NCBI GenBank assembly: GCA_030597435.1
Contig: JAUVRV010000124.1
Span: forward strand, 1-7,310
Source of the DNA: Gemmatimonadales bacterium
Lineage (GTDB): Bacteria; Gemmatimonadota; Gemmatimonadetes; Gemmatimonadales; GWC2-71-9
DNA length: 7,310 bases
Direction of reading: 5' to 3'
Part shown: in pieces, positions 1 through 6,703 of the stretch
Layout: every line of letters begins with the position of its first letter
How positions within the stretch are numbered: the stretch's first letter is position 1
Translations under genes and position numbers: made by a program
Notes under the pieces: generated by a model
Seen by the model: the letters and a program-made list of their open reading frames with translations, nothing else
Databases searched by the model: none
Told to the model about the DNA's origin: nothing

Positions 1-173
1 TACCCCGGGACCTGCACGAGGCCCTGGACTGCCTGGAGAAGAACAAGGTCATCCGAGAGGCCCTGGGGGGTCACATCTACGGGCGGTTCACGGAGGCCAA
101 GCGTCGGGAGTGGCTGGAGTACTCCGCAATGGTCAGTTCCTGGGAGGGCGAGAGGTACCTCGGTAGTTATTGA
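1..173 (+). CDS. glnA: Glutamine synthetase type I, C-terminal end (partial)
   Basis: This is the 3' end of a gene that begins upstream of the window. The reading frame starts at base 3 and gives 56 residues before a TGA at 171-173. The translation begins PRDLHEALDCLEKNKVIREA and continues with HIYGRFTEAKRREW, then SSWEGERYLGSY. This matches the known C-terminal helix and tail of type I glutamine synthetases, in which a LHEAL-x-x-L-E-x-x-x-V-x-x-ALG segment precedes an AKR-x-EW-x-x-Y segment and a W-E-x-x-R-Y-L ending. The enzyme joins ammonia to glutamate using ATP in the cytoplasm. The tail looks like the GSI-alpha (Bacillus/archaeal) style rather than the enterobacterial adenylylated GSI-beta style, but the active site and any adenylylation loop lie outside the window, so the subtype is inferred. 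The gene symbol is tentative because paralogues share this tail. A strong hairpin follows the stop. Confidence 0.85.
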   Translation, partial: PRDLHEALDCLEKNKVIREALGGHIYGRFTEAKRREWLEYSAMVSSWEGERYLGSY

Positions 174-177
174 GGGA

Positions 178-200
178 TCGGTTCTGAACGCGGCAACCGA
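178..200. repeat. Small nested inverted repeats between glutamine synthetase stop and hairpin
   Basis: TCGGTT at 178-183 and AACCGA at 195-200 form a perfect 6-bp inverted repeat. Within it, GTTCTGAAC at 181-189 is a 4+1+4 palindrome. Such dyads can be repressor half-sites, but repeats this short also arise by chance. No recognisable -35/-10 pair was seen next to them. No function is assigned. Confidence 0.25.
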
Positions 201-214
201 GCAGTGGGACCACG

Positions 215-256
215 CACCCCGGCACCGCTACCTGCGGTGCCGGGGTGTTCCTCTTA
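215..256 (+). terminator. Strong intrinsic terminator-like hairpin after glutamine synthetase
   Basis: Bases 215-228 and 234-247 form a perfect 14-bp inverted repeat, almost entirely G and C, around the 5-base loop TACCT. A short pyrimidine-rich, T-containing run (TTCCTCTT) follows at 248-255. This is the expected form of a rho-independent terminator for the gene ending at 173, although the T-run is interrupted by C. The hairpin ends only 14 bases before the GTG at 262, so it could instead lie in the 5' leader of the next gene. Which role applies cannot be told from sequence alone. Confidence 0.8.
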
Positions 257-261
257 GGTTT

Positions 262-1842
262 GTGTCCGGCCGTCACATGTTACGCACCGCACTCGGACTG
301 ATACTGGGAATCGGCTTGCCGCTGACCGCGTTCGCTCAAGAAGGCGCTCGCCGGCAGCCCCCTGTAATCGATACCATCATTGTGATAACGCAGGACGTAT
401 ACGGCACCGGTGAGTCGGCTAACTTCCTGACCCGTATCGCCAACGCCGTGCACGTCAAGACCCGTTCGTCGGTGGTTCGGCGCGAGCTGCTGTTTGCTGT
501 AGGCGAACCGTTGGATTCCGCTCTCGTGGCCGAAACAGCGCGCAACCTCCGGGCACTGGGTCTGTTCCGGGACGTACGGATCGACACCGTCCGAGTGAAT
601 GGGCGTCTGGCCGCGGTTGTCGAGACCGCCGATGGGTGGACGACCCAACTCCAACTCAACATGAGATTCACGGCGGGAACGTTCACCTGGGGCGCCGGTC
701 TGATCGAGCGCAACTTCCTCGGCACTGCCACCGTCGCTGGGATTACTTACCGAAAGGAACCGGATCGAACGGCATTCACGATCTTGGGATCTAGCGAACG
801 CGCCCTCGGGAGTCGAGTCGCCGTGCGTGGCTTGTTCGATAACCTGAGCGACGGCACACGTGGTGCGTGGGGCGTGGGGATTCCCTACCGTGCGTTCGTT
901 GACAGACGCTCATTTGTATACGACGGCTACGCCGGTGACGAACGCGTGCTCCAATACCGAGACGGAGTGGTCAGCGACACACTGCAGCGACGCTCATTCA
1001 TCCAGGCAGGACAGATTTCAACGGCGCCGGTGGCGGAGACCAGCCACTACTTGAGATTGGGCCTGGCCGGGCAGATCCGGAGAGAGGAGTATATAGCGGG
1101 TCGCGATACTGCCAGTCTGGTGCCGGACACTCTCACCGCTGCGGTCGGAGCTTTTGCAGAGTGGGCCCAGGCCAGATTCAGGATCGTGACCCACTACAAC
1201 GGGTTCGCGCGCGAGTTCGATCTCGACTTGAGCAGTCGGATTTTCCTGTCGACTTGGGTGGCACCGAGCGCGTTCGGTTATGAACGAACGGGGCTCGGTG
1301 CCGCTCTTGATCTGCAGACGGGGATATCATTCGGTCCCAACTTTGCCCTGCTCGAGGGCAGGGCAAACGGGCTATTCACCTCGGCTGGCCTCGATTCCGG
1401 GCGGGTGTGGGTGGGCCTCACTCTAGCGGCACGGCCAATCCCGAAAAACGCCACCGTGTTCCATTTCGAGGCCGGGGCTCAGGAGAACACGCCGCCAGGA
1501 ACGGAATTCGATCTCGGACACGGTGCCGGACCGCGGCTCTTCGGCCCTTTTGCCTTTACGGGTACGCGAGCAATATGGGGAGCACTGGAGCACCGCGCGT
1601 TCTTGATCGACGAGATCCTGGGACTGCTTGGGATCGGCGTCGCGGCTTTCGTGGATTATGGAGGTGCCTGGTACACCGATCAATCGGCGCGGTTGGGCGG
1701 CGATATCGGTGTCGGTCTCAGGATTGGGGCAACACGAGCAACGGGGCCGAGCGTGGGACGAATAGACTTCGGCTACAGGTTCGGCGATGGTACCGAAGGT
1801 AAGCGGTGGGCCATGAGCTTCGGCCAGGGGTTTGCTTTTTAG
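262..1842 (+). CDS. POTRA/BamA-like (Omp85 superfamily) outer-membrane beta-barrel protein
   Basis: The 526-residue product begins with a Sec signal peptide (charged start, hydrophobic residues about 9-22, likely cut after A25 in AFA|QE). Residues about 65-125 look like one POTRA domain: VVRRELLFAVGEPLD, then ETARNLRALGLFRDVRID and a short V-rich strand. That is the classic POTRA sequence of an opening strand, a helix with N-L-R-x-L-G-x-F-R-D-V, and a closing strand. From about residue 128 to the end, alternating strands fit a beta-barrel. The part at 462-471 (FVDYGGAWYT) resembles the penultimate Omp85 strands, and the chain ends in phenylalanine, as expected for recognition by the Bam machinery. 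Family members insert outer-membrane proteins or move proteins or lipids across that membrane. With one POTRA this is neither canonical BamA (five) nor TamA (three), so its substrate is unknown. GTG 262 is the most upstream start; ATG 277 is an alternative that keeps the signal peptide. Neither has a well-spaced Shine-Dalgarno site. Confidence 0.82.
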   Translation: MSGRHMLRTALGLILGIGLPLTAFAQEGARRQPPVIDTIIVITQDVYGTGESANFLTRIANAVHVKTRSSVVRRELLFAVGEPLDSALVAETARNLRALGLFRDVRIDTVRVNGRLAAVVETADGWTTQLQLNMRFTAGTFTWGAGLIERNFLGTATVAGITYRKEPDRTAFTILGSSERALGSRVAVRGLFDNLSDGTRGAWGVGIPYRAFVDRRSFVYDGYAGDERVLQYRDGVVSDTLQRRSFIQAGQISTAPVAETSHYLRLGLAGQIRREEYIAGRDTASLVPDTLTAAVGAFAEWAQARFRIVTHYNGFAREFDLDLSSRIFLSTWVAPSAFGYERTGLGAALDLQTGISFGPNFALLEGRANGLFTSAGLDSGRVWVGLTLAARPIPKNATVFHFEAGAQENTPPGTEFDLGHGAGPRLFGPFAFTGTRAIWGALEHRAFLIDEILGLLGIGVAAFVDYGGAWYTDQSARLGGDIGVGLRIGATRATGPSVGRIDFGYRFGDGTEGKRWAMSFGQGFAF

Positions 1843-1850
1843 AGAAGATT

Positions 1851-1883
1851 AGGAGGGGAAGAGGGGGAAGGAGGGGAAGGAGA
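1851..1883 (+). repeat. Polypurine, G-rich run upstream of the channel gene
   Basis: All 33 bases from 1851 to 1883 are A or G. They contain G-runs of 4, 5 and 4 at 1855-1858, 1863-1867 and 1873-1876, plus three GG pairs. The repeated unit is roughly GAGGGGAAG. The run starts 8 bases after the Omp85 stop and ends 43 bases before the channel start. It contains several Shine-Dalgarno-like GGAGG/AAGGAG strings that are too far from ATG 1927 to serve it. It could form a purine triplex or a weak quadruplex in RNA or DNA, but that is inference. Confidence 0.7.
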
Positions 1884-1926
1884 TGCGAAGTTCCTGATAT
1901 CAACTTATTAGAGCGAGTCGAGTGAG

Positions 1927-2613
1927 ATGGTAGAGAATAACCTGAAGCGCCACCCGATGGGGCAGTACGAGTTCCTCCTCTTTGCGATGTTGACGGTCGT
2001 CATCGTGAGGCCGGTGTTAGAAGATGGGATCTTCGGACTCTTGACCTTGAACGTAATGACTTCGGCAATCCTCATTAGCAGTGCGTACGCGGTCAGCGGC
2101 CAACGCAAGACACTCAGGGTGAGTCTGTTCCTGCTGGTGCCGGCCTTGATCACTTCTTGGTCTACGATCTTTCTCAGTGAGCTGTGGCCCATGGTGATCT
2201 CGAGGGTACTGGTGCTCACTTTTGTGAGCTACATCTTGGGTGTGATAGCGTTAGACGTACTGTCGGAGAAAAATGTCACGCGGGACACAATTTTTGGATC
2301 GGCCTGCGTGTACCTGCTTATGGGCTTCGCCTTTGGCGACATCTACATGCTGTTCCAGATCATCGAGCCTCAGTCGTTTGGACAGGCGATCGATGTCGCG
2401 CCTGTCGGAGGCGAGGTGAAGGTTGCCTCCGAGTTGAACTACTTCAGTTTCGTCACACTCACAACGTTGGGATACGGTGACATGACTCCCAAGACAGGGA
2501 TGGTGCGGGGCATAGCGACCCTCGAGGCGATGCTGGGGCAGTTCTACCTGACGGTGCTTGTGGCCAGGCTGGTGGGCTTACACCTGGCAGGATCAAAACT
2601 CACGACTGAGTGA
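1927..2613 (+). CDS. Potassium channel family protein (ion channel, Ion_trans_2 type)
   Basis: The 228-residue protein carries the K+ channel signature. The pore helix NYFSFVTLT is followed by the selectivity filter T180-L-G-Y-G-D185 and then MTP, as in voltage-gated-like and two-TM bacterial K+ channels. Hydrophobic segments lie at about 15-31, 34-56, 65-83, 88-111 and 120-144, with the last after the pore at about 196-220 (EAMLGQFYLTVLVARLVGLH). This gives a probable six-helix subunit with the pore between helices five and six. Helix four lacks the regular arginine ladder of voltage sensors, so voltage gating is not supported. There is no C-terminal RCK/TrkA-N or cyclic-nucleotide domain, because the chain stops soon after the last helix. 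Four subunits would form a K+-selective pore in the inner membrane. ATG 1927 is the first start after an in-frame TAG at 1909-1911; its Shine-Dalgarno site is weak. It follows the Omp85 gene by 84 bp and converges on the protease gene. Confidence 0.9.
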   Translation: MVENNLKRHPMGQYEFLLFAMLTVVIVRPVLEDGIFGLLTLNVMTSAILISSAYAVSGQRKTLRVSLFLLVPALITSWSTIFLSELWPMVISRVLVLTFVSYILGVIALDVLSEKNVTRDTIFGSACVYLLMGFAFGDIYMLFQIIEPQSFGQAIDVAPVGGEVKVASELNYFSFVTLTTLGYGDMTPKTGMVRGIATLEAMLGQFYLTVLVARLVGLHLAGSKLTTE

Positions 2614-2656
2614 TCGAGTCATGTCGGACTTGGTGGGTGCGGCTGCTCCTCCGATG

Positions 2657-3715
2657 TCACCTGATTATTCGAGGGGAATACTGCACCGACGTTTCGAACT
2701 GCTCTCCTTCACGCAGTACCACCAATGTAATCGGGGATCCCGGTCGGAGGTTACTGAGCTGCGCGTCAATCTGGTCCAGAGCCTCTTCGGTTCCGTCTAC
2801 GCGAACGCCTTGAATTGACAGGATGATGTCTCCACCCAGGATGAGCTTTCTTTCACTTCCGGGAACGGGCAGCGCAAACGTTCCACCTTTGAGGCCCAAC
2901 CTCTCGCCCACCGATCCCTGAGCGACTCGCTGCACGAGCATTCCCGTGTGTGGGGCCGGCACGTTTAGAATCTTCCCGAGATCCTCGGTCAGGTTGAAGA
3001 AATCCACGCCTGACCACAGCGGGGGTCGCTCGAGCAGTATCTCTCGGGCCACGTTCGACGTGATCACAAAACCCAGGCCTGTGAACCCGCCTGTCTGAGA
3101 GATAATGTGGCTGACGACTCCGATTACCTCACCATTCATGTTGAACATGGGGCCGCCGGAGTTGCCCTGATTGATGGCGGCGTCAGTCTGTAGTAGCTCG
3201 GCGTTGAACAATCCACCCACGGTCCTGCGCGATTGCCTTCTGGCACTAACGTGACCCACGGTCAACGTGTGGCTAACCCCAAGTGGTGCGCCGATGATGA
3301 ATACCTCGTCACCTACCTCAACCAGGTCCGAGTCTCCGAGACGGACCGGAACCACTCCGGTTGGTCGACTCTCGAGCTGCAGCAGCGCCACATCGGCCGA
3401 AGGATTAGACGACACCACACTTGCGCGTATCCGTTCTCCGTTCGCGAACTCGACCACGACCCTGTCGGCCGCCTGCACAACGTGAGCGGCCGTGATGACC
3501 TCTCCATTATCCGAAAAGAGGAAGCCGGATCCGATGCCACCGACACTGACGAGCTGATCTGGGGCCTCCTCCACTACGGTCCGCTCGGCTGTATAGATGA
3601 CAGCCACTGCCGGATTCACCCGCTTGAACAACTCACCTAGCGTCTGGGCTCCGGCCTGTCCAACCGACAAGGCAAGCAGGGTCGTGGTGAACAGGCCAAC
3701 TCGACGAACGTGCAT
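2657..3715 (-). CDS. S1C-family serine protease, HtrA/DegS-like, one PDZ domain
   Basis: The product has 352 residues counted from ATG 3715. Residues 1-23 form a Sec signal peptide or N-terminal anchor (HVRR, a hydrophobic stretch, then AGA|Q). The trypsin-like domain spans about 35-230 and has the full catalytic triad: H78 in ITAAHVV, D108 in SADVALL and S186 in the GNSGGPM motif. One PDZ domain follows at about 238-343, containing GMLVQRV and the ILGGDIILSIQG carboxylate-loop region. One PDZ matches DegS-type architecture, whereas DegP and DegQ have two. Such proteases act in the periplasm, degrading misfolded envelope proteins or cutting regulators during stress. The open frame extends upstream to an ATG at 3796, but the added 27 residues are polar and would bury the signal peptide. 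GGAGG sits 6 bases before ATG 3715, which decides the start. The gene is convergent to the channel gene across 43 bp and divergent from the kinase gene. A specific degS, degP or degQ name is not justified. Confidence 0.93.
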   Translation of the reverse strand: MHVRRVGLFTTTLLALSVGQAGAQTLGELFKRVNPAVAVIYTAERTVVEEAPDQLVSVGGIGSGFLFSDNGEVITAAHVVQAADRVVVEFANGERIRASVVSSNPSADVALLQLESRPTGVVPVRLGDSDLVEVGDEVFIIGAPLGVSHTLTVGHVSARRQSRRTVGGLFNAELLQTDAAINQGNSGGPMFNMNGEVIGVVSHIISQTGGFTGLGFVITSNVAREILLERPPLWSGVDFFNLTEDLGKILNVPAPHTGMLVQRVAQGSVGERLGLKGGTFALPVPGSERKLILGGDIILSIQGVRVDGTEEALDQIDAQLSNLRPGSPITLVVLREGEQFETSVQYSPRIIR

Positions 3716-3721
3716 TCCTTC

Positions 3722-3726
3722 CCTCC
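3722..3726 (-). promoter_or_regulatory. Ribosome binding site that fixes the protease start
   Basis: On the minus strand GGAGG lies 6 bases before the ATG at 3715-3713. This spacing is optimal, and it selects this start over the ATG at 3796, which would put extra polar residues before the signal peptide. Confidence 0.8.
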
Positions 3727-3779
3727 ATTCTTCTTTCACCAGCGTGCCGATGGGGCCGTTGCAGCCGCAAGGCTCCTGT

Positions 3780-3807
3780 AGGTTAGAATGCTGCACGTCA
3801 GAGTCAA
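3780..3807 (-). promoter_or_regulatory. Candidate sigma-70-type promoter for the protease gene
   Basis: Reading the minus strand, TTGACT (complement of 3802-3807) matches five of six bases of the -35 consensus. After a 16-base spacer comes TAACCT (complement of 3780-3785), a weak -10 box with three of six matches. Transcription would begin near 3773, giving a leader of roughly 58 bases before ATG 3715. The -35 box is good but the -10 is poor, so this is only a candidate. Confidence 0.35.
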
Positions 3808-3888
3808 GCTTCTGTTTGGCCTGGAGCTGGGCTTGCTACCAACGAGAGTCCCGCACTTTCCTGATTCATGGATGGTGATCATCTTGTC

Positions 3889-3920
3889 GATACAGTAATT
3901 GATCCCGTGTTTGCTGTATC
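3889..3920. promoter_or_regulatory. Inverted repeat upstream of the hybrid kinase, possible operator
   Basis: GATACAGTAA at 3889-3898 is mirrored by TTGCTGTATC at 3911-3920. The outer seven base pairs are perfect, there is one mismatch (T opposite G), and the arms match again at the inner two positions. The central 12 bases are TTGATCCCGTGT. The arm centres are 22 bp apart, about two turns of B-DNA, which suits a dimeric DNA-binding protein. The site lies 41-72 bases upstream of ATG 3962, in the divergent region between the protease and kinase genes. No T-run follows, so it is not an intrinsic terminator. The binding protein is unknown. Confidence 0.45.
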
Positions 3921-3949
3921 CACTTGGCACCCTCCCGACACGAGCCGGT

Positions 3950-3954
3950 GGGAG
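3950..3954 (+). promoter_or_regulatory. Ribosome binding site for the hybrid kinase
   Basis: GGGAG at 3950-3954, within GGTGGGAG, lies 7 bases before ATG 3962. It supports this start over the in-frame TTG at 3899, which lies inside the inverted repeat. Confidence 0.6.
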
Positions 3955-3961
3955 ACCCCAG

Positions 3962-6703
3962 ATGCAGGACGACCGCAAGACCAAAGCACAACTGATAGCG
4001 GAGCTGGCAGCACTACGAAGCCGGGTCGCAGCACTCGAGGCGTCTTCCAGGGCATCTGAAGCAGCGCCTCTGCAGGAGCATGCGAGTGAGCTTCGGTTTC
4101 GCCGCCTGATCGAAAACGCTTGGGAGGTGGTGGTTTTGGTCAGCCAAGAAGGTGAAATCACGTTTGCCAGCCAGGCGGCCGTGCGCGTGCTTGGCCACTC
4201 GGTCGACGAATATATGGGGCGCAACGTTTTTGATTTATTACACCGGGATGACATTCCCAAAGTTCGCGAGGCCTTCGAACAGCTCATCAGAGATCCTTCC
4301 CGAACCACCACGGTAGCGGCCCGTGCCTGTCACAAGGACGGGTCATGGAGATGGTTGGAGGTGGTAGCTACGCCCCTGCTGCATGATCCTTCCGTCGGGG
4401 CCATAGTCGCCAACTACCGCGACGTGACCGAACATGTCAATGCATTGAGAGCACTGCGTGAGAGTGAAACGCGCTTGAGGACAGTAATATCGAGCGCGCC
4501 TCTGGTTCTATTTGCGATCGACAGTAAGGGTACGTTCACACTCTCGGAGGGGAGGGGACTCGCCGCCTTGGGGCTCAAGCCAGGACAGGTCGTGGGACAA
4601 TCGGTGTTCGAGGTATACAAGGGTGTCCCGCGCATGCTGGACATGATCCGGCAGGCACTGCGAGGTGAGAGCCTGCATCGAACGGTCGATGTCGAGGAGC
4701 TGAGTTGGGACGTCCGATACATTCCCGTCCGCGATGAGAGTGGCAACGTAGACGGTGTCATCGGGGTTGCTACGGACATAACGGTACACAGACGTATGGA
4801 GGAAGCCCTCAGTGTGGAGCGAGCGTACCTGGACGAACTATTCGAGAGTTCTCCGGAAGCTGTCGTCCTGGTTGATAACGAGAACCGGATTCTCCGGCTG
4901 AACCGGGAGTTTACCACATTATTCGGATACACTGTTGACGACGCCCTCGGTCAATCGGTCGATATGTTGCTTGCGCCGGAGTCCCTTCATGACGAAGCCG
5001 TCCAGATCACGAACCAGGTAGCTTCCGGCGATCGCGTCGCCGTCGAGACAGTGCGCAAGACCCGCGACGGTACCCTGGTGTATGTCTCGATTCTGGGGGC
5101 ACCGATAACCACGATCGGAGGTCAGGTCGCGGTATATGGCATCTACCGCGACATCTCACAGCGTAAGCGTGCCGAAGAGGCCCTGCGTCGTTCCGAAGCC
5201 AACTACCGTGGCTTGGTCGAGAACGCCACTCACGGGATCTATCGGTCCAGCCCTGACGGCAGGTTCCTGATGGTGAATCCCGCCCTGGTGACAATGCTCG
5301 GTTACAAAACCGCCGATGAACTGATGTCCGTCGACATTGGGCGTGACGTGTACTTGCACCCTGAAGATCGGCAACAGGCAGTCGAGAGATACCGTCTGAT
5401 GGGTCGGTATGACGCGATGGAGGTGGATTGGAAACGCAAGGATGGTACACCCATCGCGGTGTGGCTCAGTGGCAGACCGGTGAAAGACGGCGCGGGAAAC
5501 GTGCAGTACTATGAGATGATTGCAGAAGATGTGACTGAGAGGCGAATGCTGGAGGACCAGCTGAGGCAGGTCCAGAAGATGGAGGCCATAGGTCAACTCA
5601 CTGGTGGCATCGCTCACGACTTCAACAACCTGTTGACCGTCATCTCTGCCAACGCCGAGATCGTGGCGGAGTCGTTACCGGAGGACCTCGCTGAGCTGCG
5701 CGGCGATGTAGAGGATCTCCTGACTGCTGCACAGCGAGGAACGGCCCTGGTCAAGAAGCTCCTCGGTTTTGGCAGACGGGCCATGTTGGATCTTCACCTT
5801 GTGGATGTGGCGACACTGGTGGCCGACACCGCGGCGATGGTGCGGAGAATCGTGCCAGAGAACATCGAAATAGACCTGGTTCCATCTGGTCCGGTCAGCA
5901 GTGTCAGGGTTGATCCGGTGGCCATGGAGCAGATTCTCCTCAACCTGGCTACCAATTCCCGTGATGCTATGCCCGATGGCGGCACGCTGCGATTCGAGCT
6001 TGCGGACGAGCGTGTTGACGAGGACTTCAGCATGAGTCACCCAGGGCTCGCGCCGGGTCGGTACGTTTGTGTGACGGTCTCCGACACAGGTATAGGAATG
6101 AGTACCGACACCAAGGAACATATTTTCGAGCCCTTCTTCACCAAGAAGCCACATGGGCTCGGCACAGGACTTGGCATGGCAATGGTATATGGCTTGGTGA
6201 AACAACTGTCCGGTTACGTCGATGTAGTGAGTGAACCTCATGTAGGAACCGCCGTGCGATTGTATTTCCCGGTGTACGAGACCCTGGCCCCAGCGGAAAC
6301 CGTGCACGGTGACTCGGAAGAGGCAGTCGGAGGCCATGAGACCATACTGGTTGTCGAGGACGAGGAGGCGATTCGTCGAACAATCAAGCGCGCCTTGGAG
6401 GGGCAGGGTTACACGGTTCTGCTTGCCGCAAACGGTGAAGCGGCGTTGCAGATACTCCAGGAGCGCGACTACGGAGTCGACCTGGTGGTTTCTGACCTGA
6501 TTATGCCGAAGCTGGGCGGCCGCCAACTGTATGAAGCCTTGGAGCAGGACGGCAATCACATACGATTCTTGTTTACCAGCGGTTACTCGACCACAGAAGT
6601 CGGGCGGAGTGGCAGCCTCTCCTCGAGCGTCCCACTGCTTCTCAAACCGTGGACACTGGGTGATCTTTTTACCCGCGTTCGCGAGGTGTTGGACAAGGCC
6701 TGA
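3962..6703 (+). CDS. Soluble hybrid sensor histidine kinase (4x PAS, HisKA, HATPase, receiver)
   Basis: The 913-residue protein opens with a helical, probably coiled-coil region (about 1-40). Four PAS-type sensing domains follow at about 44-157, 169-276, 286-399 and 411-527; the fourth carries DGRFLMVN, LGY and HPEDR PAS motifs. The HisKA domain has the H-box QLTGGIAHDFNNLL with phospho-accepting H552. The HATPase domain has an N-box (LLNLATNSRDAMPDGG, N665), a G1 box (SDTGIGM), an F-box (FEPFFTKK) and a G2 box (GLGTGLGM). The HDFNNLL style is that of the HPK4 group. A receiver domain at about 794-909 has acidic E799/D800, phospho-acceptor D845 in SDLIMP, S873 and K895 in LLKPW. No transmembrane segment is present, so it should sense a cytoplasmic or diffusible signal (redox, gas, small ligand), though no cofactor residue can be assigned. 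No HPt protein or DNA-binding regulator is in the window. An upstream TTG at 3899 would add 21 residues; ATG 3962 is preferred because of GGGAG seven bases upstream and its N-terminal match to the next gene. Confidence 0.93.
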   Translation: MQDDRKTKAQLIAELAALRSRVAALEASSRASEAAPLQEHASELRFRRLIENAWEVVVLVSQEGEITFASQAAVRVLGHSVDEYMGRNVFDLLHRDDIPKVREAFEQLIRDPSRTTTVAARACHKDGSWRWLEVVATPLLHDPSVGAIVANYRDVTEHVNALRALRESETRLRTVISSAPLVLFAIDSKGTFTLSEGRGLAALGLKPGQVVGQSVFEVYKGVPRMLDMIRQALRGESLHRTVDVEELSWDVRYIPVRDESGNVDGVIGVATDITVHRRMEEALSVERAYLDELFESSPEAVVLVDNENRILRLNREFTTLFGYTVDDALGQSVDMLLAPESLHDEAVQITNQVASGDRVAVETVRKTRDGTLVYVSILGAPITTIGGQVAVYGIYRDISQRKRAEEALRRSEANYRGLVENATHGIYRSSPDGRFLMVNPALVTMLGYKTADELMSVDIGRDVYLHPEDRQQAVERYRLMGRYDAMEVDWKRKDGTPIAVWLSGRPVKDGAGNVQYYEMIAEDVTERRMLEDQLRQVQKMEAIGQLTGGIAHDFNNLLTVISANAEIVAESLPEDLAELRGDVEDLLTAAQRGTALVKKLLGFGRRAMLDLHLVDVATLVADTAAMVRRIVPENIEIDLVPSGPVSSVRVDPVAMEQILLNLATNSRDAMPDGGTLRFELADERVDEDFSMSHPGLAPGRYVCVTVSDTGIGMSTDTKEHIFEPFFTKKPHGLGTGLGMAMVYGLVKQLSGYVDVVSEPHVGTAVRLYFPVYETLAPAETVHGDSEEAVGGHETILVVEDEEAIRRTIKRALEGQGYTVLLAANGEAALQILQERDYGVDLVVSDLIMPKLGGRQLYEALEQDGNHIRFLFTSGYSTTEVGRSGSLSSSVPLLLKPWTLGDLFTRVREVLDKA

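Noticed and set aside
2597..2616. Dyad GACT...AGTC around the channel stop as a terminator
   Set aside because: The stem is only 4 bp, has no T-run and overlaps coding sequence.
3716..3796. N-terminal extension of the protease by 27 residues (start at 3796)
   Set aside because: The extension is polar and would put the signal peptide internally. The ATG at 3715 has an optimally spaced GGAGG, and the candidate promoter overlaps the upstream start.
3924..3940. Possible sigma-54 promoter (TTGGCAC near 3924) before the kinase
   Set aside because: The -24-like half TGGCAC is present, but the -12 half required at fixed spacing is CGACA instead of TTGC(A/T).
3899..3961. TTG start giving a 934-residue kinase
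   Set aside because: A better Shine-Dalgarno and the N-terminal match with the downstream sensor favour ATG 3962. The TTG lies inside the inverted repeat.
3736..4311. A 191-codon minus-strand open frame spanning the intergenic region and the kinase start
   Set aside because: It overlaps the kinase N-terminus in antisense, has a Ser/Arg-rich composition and shows no domain.
4414..4932. A 172-codon minus-strand open frame opposite the PAS region
   Set aside because: The translation is dominated by Ser, Arg and Thr with no motif, and the opposite strand encodes clear PAS domains.
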